Origin: Anthonomus grandis grandis
Lineage: Eukaryota > Arthropoda > Insecta > Coleoptera > Curculionidae
NCBI RefSeq assembly: GCF_022605725.1
Contig: NC_065550.1
Span: forward strand, 4,402,001-4,466,000
Direction: 5' to 3'
Length of the DNA: 64,000 nucleotides
Position numbers and translations under genes: made by a program. This document shows, one piece after another, positions 1 through 11,499 of this stretch. The stretch's first letter is position 1. Each line of letters begins with the position of its first letter. The notes below the pieces were generated by a model. The model was given only the letters and a program-made list of their open reading frames with translations, was not told the origin of the DNA and did not search any database.

Positions 1-728
1 TGGAAAAGAATTTTTTTGTTGGCCAAATGTGGTCTTTTTTCTTTCAGTTCCTCATTGAATCTATCCAATAAGTTGGTATAATATTCTCTATTGATTGTTT
101 TCCCCTTTTGAAGATGGTCAATGTGGATTATACCGCGTGCATCCCAAAAAACGGTCACCATGACTTTATTGGCTGACAAACCCACCTTTGCCTTCTTGGG
201 CACCGATTCACCCCGAGAAATCCACTGTTTTGACTACTGTTTGGTCTCCGGCGTATTGTGGTGGATCCACGTTTCGTCCACGGTGACGAAACGACGCAAA
301 AATTCGTCCATATTGCGGTTGAATAACGCTAAACACTCCTGGGAAATTGTCACACGGTTGCGTTTGTGGTCGATTGTGAGCAAACGCGGCACCCATCTTG
401 CGGAAAGCTTTTTAATACCCAAATGATCATTCAAAATTGAAACTACTGAACCATGTAAGATGCCTATGGCTTCCACAATCTCTCTCACTTTCAATCTCTG
501 ATCGGCTAAAACCATATCGTGAATTTTTTCGATTGTTTTGGATGTAGAGACCTCGACTGGGCGTCCAGAACATTCGGCATCTTCCGTGCTTGTACGGCCA
601 CATCGAAATTCAGTAAACCACTTCTTTACCATGGAAATGGATGGTGCAGAGTCCCCATAATATTTATCAAGCTTAGCCTTGGTTTGAGTGATGGTTTTTT
701 TCCGTAAAAAGTAATGCTTAATGAGCAC
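1..728 (-). pseudogene. mariner transposase, broken by an in-frame stop
   Basis: This encodes the DDE/D cut-and-paste enzyme of a mariner element, which binds the inverted repeats and inserts at TA. From 728 downward the frame is open for 164 residues. It has the N-terminal helix-turn-helix region with MVKKWFTEFRCGRTSTEDAE (about residues 34-53), a linker, and TVDETW with the first catalytic Asp at about residue 151. An in-frame TAG at 234-236 follows ETKQ. The same frame then continues to the window edge with recognisable mariner sequence, including the second catalytic Asp in IHIDH near 117-119. The third Asp is outside the window. The family call is firm; the subfamily is not. The stop implies a recently inactivated copy, because the rest of the frame is undisturbed. 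Confidence 0.9.
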
Positions 729-892
729 ACGAAATTAACTTTTTTCCATTTTCTTCTCAAAACGAGTGCTATCAACAGCTATCAAACACAAACTAAATGA
801 CGCAGCTTGTTCTAATTTTGTCAGGCGTCAACTGACAGTTCTCTGTTGACAGGAGCAGAGTTGCCAATTCCATTAAAAGGCGGTAAATTCAA

Positions 893-923
893 AAAGTCAC
901 GGACTTATTGACCCGCCCTCGTA
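893..923 (-). repeat. 5' terminal inverted repeat of the mariner element
   Basis: On the minus strand the end begins at a TA and reads into a mariner-type terminus about 165 bp upstream of the transposase start. The partner repeat is outside the window, so the exact length cannot be measured. Confidence 0.65.
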
Positions 924-2977
924 ATACCGTTTTAGGGGAATACCATAAAGAAATTACAAAAAGATTGCCACCAGTAGATTGATAATATGGATATAAAATT
1001 ATATAAATAGACAAACTGTTGTAGTATCTAGGTATCTTTTCAATTACTTATAGAATTCTCCAATTATTAGATGTACTCGTATGTATAATAGTTTAGAGTT
1101 AATGCATCAAAATATTGAGTTTTTTTTTGAGCTTTGATGCCTTTAAACGACAACTAAAACGGCTTTCTGATTAAACTACATGGGTATTTTTTTTTTCTAG
1201 ATTGTGATGTAATTTTAAGAATTAATTCTATGTAGTTGTAAATACTATTATGTAAAACTTGTTTAGTAATTTGTATTTGTGATATAACGTGCTTTCTTAT
1301 TACTGAACAGCTACGTCTGTCTGTAAGAGAGCCTTGACTGTAAATAAATAAATAAATAAACAAACAAATAATTATTCTATCATCCATTCAGACAGCAACT
1401 AAAAAAATATGCTTAAAGGTAGTGGAACGAAAAAAAGAACACAGAGATTTAAACAAAATGGTAAAAAGTGTAATTTTATAAAACAAAAATCATTAAAGAA
1501 ACAATGGATTAAAACAAAAACCTGACATCAATGTGTAACTAAAGATACCTCGGTCATCCTCCACTAAATTCATTTAAAAAATATTAATCCGACTTGTTTC
1601 GTACATATAACATGTTCATTATCAGGGATACTATATAAAAGAACCAAGGAACCTTATAAGATATAGATTCAAATTGTTAAATTACAAAAGGTATTAAAAC
1701 TACTTACACAAATTAAGGGGTTGCGTCAATACATCTTACAGATGTAGTGCCTCAGACAAGGTTAAAAGGTTAAAACGACTAAAAATCAATAAAAATGGCA
1801 TCTATAATAATGATAGGAAACTTAATTAATTAACAAATAATTGAACGTTGAAGACATAAGACTTATATTAAGATACGTGATTTTTTTGCCATTTTTCAAG
1901 GGGATAAAGATGAGTTAAACACTTGTAACTTTTCTAAATGCCTAATATTCTTTCTGCAACGAAATGATAATTGCCGTCTTCAAAAATGGTTTTTATAAAA
2001 TATATTTGTGTTTAAGTATACTTTTAAAAATAGTAATGACAGTCGTAATTGAAAAATAAAATCTACAAAAACTAAATTCTTCAAACAGATGTAATCCTTT
2101 AATGTGTCCGTTAGATCCGCTTTTGCAAAAATATGAGCAAAATTAACGGAATATAAACACCCTTGACACTAATATAGTTGCCATAACGTAATAATCTCGC
2201 AATAATATGTGAGCTTTTAAATTAACATATTAAAAGGATATTTATAAATGCCAAGATTTTCTATCAAACGAAGTCTAATGCAGTAAAATTAAATCGTTAT
2301 TTTCTTTTAAAATGAGTGACTTTTTATGGAAAATCAATAAATTGAATATAATTGATACGTAGAAATCAACATATAGGCTCCAAATTAAATAATAAGCAAA
2401 CCGTAGTGAGATTTTGAACAGCTTTATTAGTAACAAACCGCAGTTTGTTTCACATCTTTTTTTAACCAAAATAAAAGACTGAAAATGAAAGAAAGAAGTT
2501 ACGTTTTTATTCTTTATTTCTCTCGCACGCACACAACTTTTTTCATAAATTCACCCTCGGGTGACTCCAAGTGCGGCGCTACAATAAACAACTATATTCA
2601 TTCTACTTTAAAATTTGCTACTTTTACTAATTTTGGTTTTCTTTACCTTTTAAGGCTAGGTTTTCAGAGCCACGAGGTCAGAAGTAAAGAAATGTATACA
2701 CCTCACTGAAATCCTCGATGGAAAAGAAAAAAAATTTGAGTAAAAATAGTCACCTAGATAGTGACTCCGACTTCGAGTTTCCATTTTCCAGTATTGCAAA
2801 AGTAGATTCAGAAAACTAAATAGTGTTAGAGCATTCATCTCTACATAAAACAAAGAAATAAGACAATTTGCCTATAAATGCCTCGAAATGTAAAGTTGTT
2901 TCTTATTCCCTGAAGAAAACCCTAATAACTTATGACTATACTATAGAATATAAGAATATGCCAAGAGCAACGGTATA
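924..2977. other. A+T-rich spacer, no gene seen (apart from the LINE end at 1122-1370)
   Basis: Short open frames occur here but none shows a recognisable domain or codon bias. No RNA gene, long inverted repeat or long tandem array was noticed. Confidence 0.6.
1122..1370 (+). mobile_element. 5'-truncated LINE: last codons, 3' UTR and TAAA tail
   Basis: Positions 1133-1174 translate to FDAFKRQLKRLSD and a stop, which is the usual end of a Jockey/CR1-type ORF2 protein (a phenylalanine-lysine rich tail). About 165 bp of 3' UTR and a TAAA tandem tail at 1340-1370 follow. A short 3' remnant with a tandem tail is the normal product of abortive target-primed reverse transcription. The alternative is a chance ORF beside a microsatellite, but the combination argues against that. 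Confidence 0.55.
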
Positions 2978-3557
2978 TACAGGGTGTCATTGAAATGGTG
3001 TAAAAAAATTCGGGGGGTGATAGTACTCCTAAAAATTTTAAAAAAAGTTCCTATAACTATAGGGCGGAAAATGCATATTAAGGGAGTTAGGGGCACTGAA
3101 AGGGTAAATTTAAAAAACGGTTTTTTGAAATTGTAGGCTTAAAAAACGAGATAAAATTTCGAAAAAAAATCCTCTGCCATAAATTTTGACCCAAAATCAA
3201 ATGGTGATACTGAAAAATAATTTGGAAAATCGGAAAGGGTAGTTTTTGCAAGGGTAGGGGGTTAATTCGTGAATAACTTTTTTTAGGTTATTTTTTTCGC
3301 AACGTGGGTTCATTTTTTAAAAACTACATACTTTTTCCTACAAAAAAGGTACTCTTGTTGCACATCGCCCAGAACGATGGTTTTCGAGAAAATTGAAGGC
3401 AAAAAGTTTGCTCTGATGGGTTGCTAACTGGTTAAACAACATAAACCTATGAAAGTTATGGGGTTTCAAAAGTAAACACGTAGTTATTAAATAATTAATT
3501 GAAAAATCTAAATTTTATGATTTTTAAAACATCTTATTGCTTTAAAAAACGAAATAA
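2978..3557 (+). repeat. left inverted arm of the DD41D element
   Basis: This is the reverse complement of 4209-4788 over about 580 bp with few mismatches. It ends some 48 bp from the transposase stop codon. Confidence 0.9.
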
Positions 3558-3604
3558 ACCAATTACCAAAATTCCTTATTAAAATAATGCATTTCTTAAT
3601 TCAT

Positions 3605-4208
3605 TCATAGTAAATGTTCAAAGTGACCACCATTCATTTCAATGCAGACATCTGCTCTTCTTCTCCATGATCTGCGTACCCTGTGGAATATCCCTGGGGT
3701 TGTACGAATTTGATTGGAACAGTCGATAATGCGTTGACGTAGTTGCTCTTCAGTATTAATCGGCACTGAGTAAACCAAAGTTTTCAAGTGGCCCCAGAAG
3801 TAGAAATCTAATGGATTAAGATCTGGTGATCTTGCTGGCCAAGCTTGTGGACCACCACGTCCTATCCAACGCCTCTCAAAAACTTGGTTTAAATGATTCC
3901 TCACCGCTAGCGGAAAATGAGCTGGTGCACCATCATGCATAAAATACGTGATCTGCCTCTGTGCTATGGGAACTTCCTCCAAAAGTGCTGGTAGATCATG
4001 TATTAGAAAATTAAGGTAACTTTGACCATTTAGCCTAAAATGTTTATTATTATAAATAACAAGCGACTTTTCAAAAGGTGTCAAATTAACCTCGGGGGTA
4101 GAAAAAATGGTCCAATAAGTCTATCGCCAAGAATTCCCGCCCAAACATTAACTGAGAATCGAATTTGGTGTCGACTTTCCACAACAGCATGAGGGTTCTC
4201 ATCGGACC
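3605..4208 (-). pseudogene. Tc1/mariner DD41D transposase, C-terminal half only
   Basis: Two minus-strand pieces can be read. The first (about 4208-4088) contains NVWAGILGDRLIGPFFL, the block after the first catalytic Asp in this family. The second (4084-3605) contains YFMHDGAPAHF with the second Asp, then the WIGRGGPQAWPARSPDLNPLD block with the third. Counting between the catalytic residues gives 41 intervening residues, so DD41D rather than the DD34D of classic mariner. The two pieces are in different frames; a stretch encoding about 16 extra residues before LNGQSYL looks like a small insertion. The helix-turn-helix region and first Asp are missing, so no active enzyme can be made. Confidence 0.88.
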
Positions 4209-4788
4209 TATTTCGTTTTTTTAAAGCAATACGATGTTTTAAAAATCATGAAATTTAGATTTTTCAATTAATTATTTAATAACTACTTGTTTACTTTTGA
4301 AACCCCATAACTTTCATAAGTTTATGTTGTTTAACCAGTTAGCAGCCCATCAGAGCAAACTTTTTGCCTTCAATTTTCTCGAAAACCATCGTTCTGGGCG
4401 ATGTGCAACAAGAGTACCTTTTTTGTAGGAAAAAGTATGTAGTTTTTAAAAAATGAACCCACGTTGCGAAAAAAATAACCTAAAAAAAGTTATTCACGAA
4501 TTAACCCCCTACCCTTGCAAAAACTACCCTTTCCGATTTTCCAAATTATTTTTCAGTATCACCATTTGATTTTGGGTCAAAATTTATGGCAGAGGATTTT
4601 TTTTCGAAATTTTATCTCGTTTTTTAAGCCTACAATTTCAAAAAACCGTTTTTTAAATTTACCCTTTCAGTGCCCCTAACTCCCTTAATATGCATTTTCC
4701 ACCCTATAGTTATAGGAACTTTTTTTAAAATTTTTAGGAGTACTATCACCCCCCGAATTTTTTTACACCATTTCAATGACACCCTGTA
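4209..4788 (-). repeat. right inverted arm of the DD41D element
   Basis: This is the partner of 2978-3557. It occupies the position where the missing N-terminal half of the transposase would lie. Confidence 0.9.
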
Positions 4789-4790
4789 TA

Positions 4791-7700
4791 CAGAAAATTG
4801 TGTACTGTTTGCTAACATTTGCGATAGTTTAGGTAAAAAGTTAAAAAATTATATTGTCTCTCGTTTGTTGTCTAATTTAGTAAATCAGGAACCCTCAAGC
4901 CATAAAATAAACAAAACCATAATTCACGTAAAAACAACAAATAACTTGCAGGAAGTAACTGATTTTGTAAATGTATTGAATGATGATAGTGTGCTTTTAA
5001 CTACAGATGTTCGAAAAGACATTGAAATTTCCCCTATTATAATTAATATAAATTTTAAAGAAATAAGAAAATTGAAAGAAATAACATAGAAAAAAATAAT
5101 TATTTTCATCCTTTTGAACAAAAGTACCCCCTAACTAGATATTCTTTGGTACATCTTAATATCCAATCTATAAGAAAAAAAATGGATGAACTTCTGATAT
5201 TCTTGGAAGGGCTTAAACATCCAGGTTTTGTTTTATTATGTGAACACTGGATAAAACCTGATGAACTTGTAAATTTAGAGAATTATGTTGTTATTGACAA
5301 GTACTGTCGTTCAAATATGTTGCATGGAGGGTCATTATTTTTTTTGCATTCTGAATTGGTTAAGGAAATTAGTTTTGTAAAAGTAAGTAAGTTTGATTAT
5401 TTAGCTAATGACAGGGTATTTGAATTGTCAATTATATAAAGTAGCTCTATTGATCTGTATGTTATATGTTTATATAGAGCTCCTGCTGCCGCTGTAAGTG
5501 ACTTTTTATTTAGACTAGAAGTGTTATTGTCTGGTTTAAATGTTTATTCAAAAGTAATTTTGTGCGGAGATTTTAATATTGACTGGTCAAATCTGTCTAA
5601 TAATTTTACAAACCAATTGACTTACCTTTGGTCTTATAGTTTAAATGTTGTAGTTAATAATAATCCAACTAGAATAACTTCTGACTCTACTGAAATGATT
5701 TTATGAATGATGAAAATGATTTTAATTGTAATGTTATAAATTCAGAGCTCTCTGACCATGAGGCTATTGCATGTGATTTTTGCATAGGTCACAAGAGTCA
5801 AATGAGGGGAAAGAGAAGGGGCAAAAAAAACTATAGTAGCTTCTTGCAACTGGGTAGATCAGAGGATTGGTAGCGCGTTTTGTCTACTGCAAGCCCTTTA
5901 GAGTCATTCCACGCAATTATTCGTGAAAATTTTAATAAATGTTTTCCGATAAAAACCCTAAAAACAAAAACAAAAAAAAATTGGGTTACCAAGGGTCTTA
6001 AGGGGTCTGCTAGAAATCTTAGATCACTGCACTATATTCGAAAATTTTATATAAATAACATTGCTTTTATTAACTATTTTAACAAATATAGAGCACTGTA
6101 TAGACTCTACAATTAAGACTGCAAAGCAAAAATACTTTAAAAGTCGCTTAGGTAATTCAAATAATGTTCAGGGGGAGGCTTGGAAGATAGTAAATGAACT
6201 AAGAGGTAAACGGGGCAATATTGTAAAGGTAAATATTGAACCTGATAGGCTGAATAACTTCTACTGTACCACAGGTAGTAACATAGCAAGTCAAATTCAG
6301 GGTTTTTCCAACTATGAACAGTTTTTTGAGTATAGGGCTGGACCAGATTCTTTGTTCTTTTTGCCAACTGATCTAGTTGAGCTTAAGTCTACTCTAAAGG
6401 AGATAAAGAAGAAAAATATGTCTGGCTATGATAAATTTAATGTACGGTTATTTTTCAATTTACCTGATTCGGCACTGGAGGTACTTGTATCTGCAATTAA
6501 TTATTCTTTCAATAATGGCCAATTTCCCAATTATCTTAAAGTAGCCAGAATCATGCCTTTGTTTAAGGGGGGAGCTTCAGAATCACCTTCTTCTTACAGA
6601 CTAATAGCATTGCTTTCCACCCTCTCAAAAATCATCGAGAAATTGGTTAAAAAGCGACTTATGTCATATTGAGCTGAAAAGCAAATTATAAGATCGGAGC
6701 AATTTGGGTTTCAAAGTGCCAAGGGAACATCAGATGCAATCTTTTCATTCTTTGAGTCCTTATTTTTGAGCTTGAACAGTGATGATACTGCTGCAGCAGT
6801 GTTTTGTGACTTGACCAAAACATTTGACTGTGTTAGTCACGAAATACTGCTGTGGAAGCTTGAGCGGTATGGATTCAGAGGTCTGGCTCTTCAGTGGTTT
6901 GGTTCTTATTTGCATACTAGAATGCAGAGTGTTTCTGTGGATGGTGCCCTTTCAAGTGAGCAGCTTGTGGCTCATGGGGTTCCTCAGGGTTCAGTTCTTG
7001 GGCCACTCCTATTCCTCATTTATATTAATGACATGGCCAATCAGGATCTCAGGTAAATTCATTCAGTTTGCGGATAATTCAACAATTTTATGGCATGAAA
7101 CGAGTGCGTTGAATCTAAATACCACAGTTAACAGAGATATTGTTGAAATCAAGAAATGGTGTGATTCCAACAAACTGTGTTTAAATATTTCAAAGACTAG
7201 TGTTATGAATTTTAAATGCAATTCAAATAATGTGTTTTTGGAGAATCACATTCTAAAGAATTTAGACGAAAATGAATTTTTAGGTTTATTTATTGATAAT
7301 AAACTAAAATTTGAGGGCCATATCACGCAATTGTGTAAAAAAATATCAGCAAATTGTTATGCTCTTAAAGTGGTCGCAGGAGAGGTTGATTTTGACATGG
7401 CGAGAAATGTTTATTTTTCTTTAAATGAGTCCCATTTAAGGTATGGTTTGTGTTTCTCGGGTGCATGCACACATTACTTATTTAATAGTGTTTTTATTTT
7501 GCAAAAGAGAGCGATCCGGCGTCTGTGTAATGTGAGTATGAGAGAGTCTTGCAAACAGCTATTTGTCACTCATAAAATCCTAACCCTTTCTGCCTTATTT
7601 ATATTGGAATCTGTTTGCCTCGTTCATAAGAAATTTAGAAATGTGAACACAACTAATGGGCATGAATATAGCAGTCGACGAGCTAATGATGTACTCTTGC

Positions 7701-7848
7701 CTGTGCCTACAAGTTCACTGATTAAAAGAACTTTTATATTTGCTAGTAAAAAACTCTTTAATCATTTTCCTGCAGATTTGAAAGGTATAGGTAGCTGAAA
7801 ACTTTTTAGAAAACGTGTTAAAAAACTCTTAGTTGCAAAGGGCTATTA
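4791..7848 (+). pseudogene. LINE ORF2: AP endonuclease plus reverse transcriptase, many breaks
   Basis: In order: an N-terminal stretch of unknown role (to about 5087). The endonuclease domain follows, with VHLNIQSI (5149), LLCEHW, CGDFNIDW (about 5560) and SELSDHEA (about 5745). The reverse transcriptase has PSSYRLIALLSTLSKIIEKL (about 6595), FCDLTKTFD (6800), VAHGVPQGSVLGPLLF (about 6970) and FADNST (about 7070). The C-terminal tail ends FRKRVKKLLVAKGY. The active-site FADD reads FADN here. In-frame stops occur at 5437-5439, 6670-6672 and 7796-7798. Frameshifts lie near 5090, 5700 and 7055. The enzyme would nick target DNA and copy the element RNA in place; this copy cannot. Confidence 0.88.
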
Positions 7849-8279
7849 AGAAATAACTGAATTTTTGTCGGATAGATTTTAGTCATTTTTACCTTTTTCT
7901 TGCAGGACTTTCTTTATATTTTTTACACCATATCATTTCGCCTAATTTATTTCTCTGATTATTTTTTTTTTTTTATAAAATTGTATATTTCGGGAGTGAA
8001 TAATATCTGTTTGTGTTATACATATTGATACTCTTGACATTACGTTAGCTTTGTATGTTTTGGTTCAGAGTCTTGGAGGAGTATTTCTGAAAAATGGGGA
8101 TGTTGTTGGTTTTACCGGTATAGGTAAACCATATTCATAGAAGCAGAATGCCTTTAGGATGATGGACTATAGCATGCTAAATAACCTTTTTACATGTTTG
8201 TGTATATGTTTTTTTTTACAGCTTTGTCAACAAATTTACTTTTATGACAATAAAGCATATATTGATTTGATTGATTGAA
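4791..8279 (+). mobile_element. decayed non-LTR retrotransposon (Jockey/CR1-like LINE)
   Basis: A long plus-strand copy with endonuclease, reverse transcriptase and 3' UTR in the correct order. It ends in AATAAAG and a TTGATTTGATTGATTGA-type tandem tail near 8250-8279. Short tandem tails of this kind are usual for CR1/L2-like and related LINEs. The 5' part meets the right end of the DD41D element at 4788, so either the transposon inserted into the LINE or the LINE is 5'-truncated there. Exact clade assignment would need a tree. Confidence 0.85.
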
Positions 8280-8726
8280 TTGTGTTGTGACGTGAGCTTT
8301 TCCACGACCAGTTTTATGAGTTGTTTCTTGCTCTGCTCATTATTACATATTTTAATAAGAATGTGATAGTAACTTATATTCTAAAATTCTAACTGAATCT
8401 ACAAAGAGCAAGGGTGCAACGTGCACACACCACTTTAGAAATGGGTTGTATTCGCATGATTCGTACCAATGATAACATACTGTACTGTCGACTCATAGAA
8501 TCATAAAAACCTTTTCGTATTCTTATAAATTCTTATTGTACCGCACAGTCCTAGTTCTATCAACTGCGTTTCGGTTGAATCGGCAATCGCAATTCGTATG
8601 TATAGTATGAATAGTATTCGTAGTGTTGACATCATATTGATATACATTGATATAAAACGCCGTAACATATTAAACATTTATACAATATTATTGTATAATA
8701 TCTATGATTTAATTTTAGTACGAATA
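8280..8726. other. spacer, no gene seen
   Basis: A+T-rich sequence between the LINE tail and the pogo element. Nothing recognised on either strand. Confidence 0.6.
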
Positions 8727-11221
8727 GGGTAAGGTGGGGCAAGTTGACGAACGGGGCAAGATGACGAATTTTATTTTGACGGGAATCATAAGCAAAAATC
8801 TGCAGTATATCAAACCCTGTGATGTCTGGTCGGGACCTAGTAATACTTTAAAAAGATACTACATTCGAATTTATGCTTCAAATTGTATTTACTAGTTAGT
8901 CGTTATAATATTGCCGTACAGTAAAGTAAGTGTATGTGCAAAAAGTGTGGTCAAAACTTTGCCTAATTGATGTTCATTTTGTTGCTAGGACCCAATAGAT
9001 TAACAATGTAAGTAGCACAAAGTAATTATATTTATGGTTTGTTTCATTTATAACAATTTTATTATAAATTCTCTTGGGGGCAAGTTGACGTACTCGTCAT
9101 CTTGCCCCAAAGAGTTTTTCAGCAAATATTTTTTTTTACAGATGGTGCGTAACTATAAAATAAAAAGTGAACGCCGTTCGTGGTCAGAAGATAGTTTGAT
9201 TGCTGCGATTTATGCCATCAAAAATTAAAATATGGCAGTTAATAGGGCAAGCGTTGTTTACGAATTGCCTGAACCAACATTGCGGCGGTATGTTAAGAAG
9301 AATAGGGAAAACGAAATGTTACCAGAAAGCGGCGGCAGATTTAAACGTACTTTTACAGAAGCACAAGAAATTGAACTAACTAACTATATCAATGATTTTA
9401 ACATTAGAGCATTTGGTATTACCTCTTTGCAATGCCGAAAACTTGCCTACGAGTTTGCTCAAAAAAACAATATTTCACACTATCAGTTCAACAAAACTCT
9501 AAAGCTGGCTGGTGAAGACTGGTTAATTTCTTTCATGAATATTCGCAAAATCAGCTTAAGGATCCCTGGGGCTACGTCCATCGGACGTCGAGGATTTAAT
9601 CGAGTTGAAGTGATGAGATTTTTTGATTTGATTCGGGAACTTAAAATAAAACACAATTTTACGCCTGATGGAATATAATGCCGACGAATCAGGTTTGTCC
9701 ACCGTTCCAACTAAGCAGCCAAAAGTTTTATCTCCAACTGGATGCAAGAGAGTGGCAAAAGTGGCTAGTGGTGAGCGTGGCCGGAACACGACTGTCGTTT
9801 CGGCCGTACAACAGTCGTCAACAACGTAGAATCATACGATCCACCCTTTTTTGTTTTTGCCAGAGTGAGAATGCGTTCTGAACTGTTACATGGATATCCT
9901 CCTAATTCCAGAGGTATAGCTCAACAGAGCGGATGGATGAATACAGATGCTTTTGTTCAATACCTTTATCATTTTATTAAATACACCTCTCCTTCTAACA
10001 AAGTGCCCGTTTTATTAATTGTTGAAAATCATTCATCCCATACATCTTTAGAAGCAATCAATTTGTGCAGAGAGTTTGGAGTGATTATGGTTGGTTTGCC
10101 TCCTCACACAACCATTGGATGTGGGCTTCTTTGGTCCTCTTAAAACATTCTATAGCCAGGCCTGCGACAATTTTTTGGTGGATAATCCCTGTAAAACTAT
10201 TACAGGCAAAGACGTAGAACAGCTGTTTGGAAAAGCCTATTTAAAAGCAGCAAATTTAGGAACTGCAGTTAAAAGCTTCGCTATTGTAAAAACCCTTTGA
10301 TCAGGACGTTTTTAGTGACGCCGACTTCGCACCAGCTTCAGTTAGTGAGCGCAGACATATCACCGCTGAAGGAGTGTCTAGTGATAATGAACCACTCATC
10401 AACATAAAAAACAAACTGAAGAATAAAGCTGAAATATCTTCAGAAACAGCTAGTTTATCCGGTTTGCAAAAAATTCCTAGCGCTGTTGGACTTCAAAATG
10501 ATGATGGTGAAGGGAATAAAAGGGAGCACGTGGTGGAGGAAGATTTGGCTGTCGCAGGTCCATCGGGTCTTCAAAATTTGAAACCCAATCAGCAAATTAA
10601 TTTTGTTGAGATTAAACCTTTGCCTAAAATAAATCGACCGGTCCTAAAAACAAAGAGAAAGAAGCAAAAGGCGTCGATATTGATTTCTACTCCCAATAAA
10701 GAAGACCTTGAAGAGAAACAACGAGAAAAAAATTATAAAGTTCAGGCTAAGAAAAGAAAGTGTGAAGAAAAAGAAATGTTTTCAAAAAGACTGGAAAAAA
10801 ACCTATTAAAGAGGCCCAGAAAAGATCTGATATTTTTTGTCCCAGGTGCGAGGAACCATACACTGAGCCTCCAGTTGAAGATTGGATAAAGTACGATGTA
10901 TGGAAAAATTGGTGGTATGAGGCCTGCACGAGCTACGAGAACAGAAGTGTCTTCATATGTGACCTTTGCATGTAATCGTCATCTTGCCCTAATATGTTCG
11001 TCATCTTACCCCACCATTGGGGCAAGATGACGAAATTGCAACAAGTTTAAAAATTTTTCATTTTTTTAGTAATGATTTACTTTTTAATTTATGATTATTT
11101 TATGAAAAATCAAGTTAATGTTCTATGATTCTATTATACTTTTGAAAACCTTAAAATTATATGTAGTTTAATTTTTATTTTATTTTTTACCTTAAGCTCG
11201 TCAACTTGCCCCACCTTACCC
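8727..11221 (+). mobile_element. pogo-family transposon with repeated TIR motif
   Basis: The inverted ends GGGTAAGGTGGGGCAAGTTG are flanked by TA at 8725-8726 and 11222-11223, and the flanking bases read ACGAA on the left and TAATACGAA on the right. Inside is a DDE transposase relic of the pogo class. The motif GGGGCAAG(T/A)TGACGA or its complement occurs eight times: 8736, 8753, 9077, 9094, 10977, 10998, 11019 and 11198. The gene carries several frame breaks, so the copy is dead, but the TIRs are still near-perfect partners. Confidence 0.88.
9142..10975 (+). pseudogene. pogo transposase with degraded C-terminal PHD-like finger
   Basis: The start ATG at 9142 sits just after a TTTTTTTACAG acceptor-like site. 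The N-terminal helix-turn-helix region spans two in-frame segments separated by TAA at 9226-9228 (RRSWSEDSL, then LPEPTLRRYVKK). Catalytic blocks follow. NADESGLSTVPTKQP (about 9680) holds the first Asp. LLIVENHSSH (about 10020) has Glu at 10024-10026 where pogo enzymes have Asp. QPLDVGFFGPLK (Asp at 10118-10120) follows a small deletion. A long basic, charged linker runs to about 10830. The end reads CPRCEEPYTEPPVEDWI and later FICDLC, a PHD-type finger in which the middle Cys-Cys pair and the His are replaced. At least four frame changes are present. Confidence 0.85.
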
Positions 11222-11499
11222 TAATACGAATTTTTTGATACGAGTCACTAAGTTACGTTTCGTATGATTTAATCTCAATAAAGATTCGAATCGCCCAACT
11301 CTACACCACTTGAGTAAAAAGCCAGAGGGACTTCCGATAAGAATGACAGACAGACCCAGTGGCGGAATTATTAAAATTATAGTTTACATATACGCATTGA
11401 CGTACTAATTTGCTCTTCGCAGCGAGTTTTATAATAATGAAATGATGATTTTAAAGTAAAAGTAAAAGAATAAGTAAAGGCTAAGCAAACAGAATTCAG
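11222..11499. other. spacer, possibly eroded LINE upstream sequence
   Basis: No gene seen. The stretch after about 11450 may be worn LINE sequence leading into 11500, but the homology cannot be followed with confidence. Confidence 0.4.

Larger units (their letters stand above)
1..923 (-). mobile_element. mariner-family transposon, 5' half, continues past window start
   Basis: The element reads on the minus strand. Its 5' terminal inverted repeat is at about 893-923, beginning TACGAGGGCGGGTCAATAAG on the minus strand, which is mariner-like in form and ends at a TA target dinucleotide. About 165 bp of untranslated sequence separates it from the transposase. The 3' part, including the third catalytic aspartate and the other repeat, lies outside the window. 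The reading frame contains a stop, so this copy is non-autonomous. Confidence 0.85.
2978..4788 (-). mobile_element. DD41D mariner-like element with ~580-bp inverted arms
   Basis: The ends read TACAGGGTGTCATTGAAATG inward from both sides and are flanked by TA (2976-2977 and 4789-4790). The two arms, 2978-3557 and 4209-4788, match almost base for base by eye and differ at only a few positions. Between them lies the C-terminal half of a Tc1/mariner transposase on the minus strand. An arm this long is far beyond the roughly 30-bp repeats normal for mariner, and the N-terminal half of the gene is absent, so this is a derived, non-autonomous foldback-like form. It abuts the LINE that begins at 4791. 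Confidence 0.85.
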
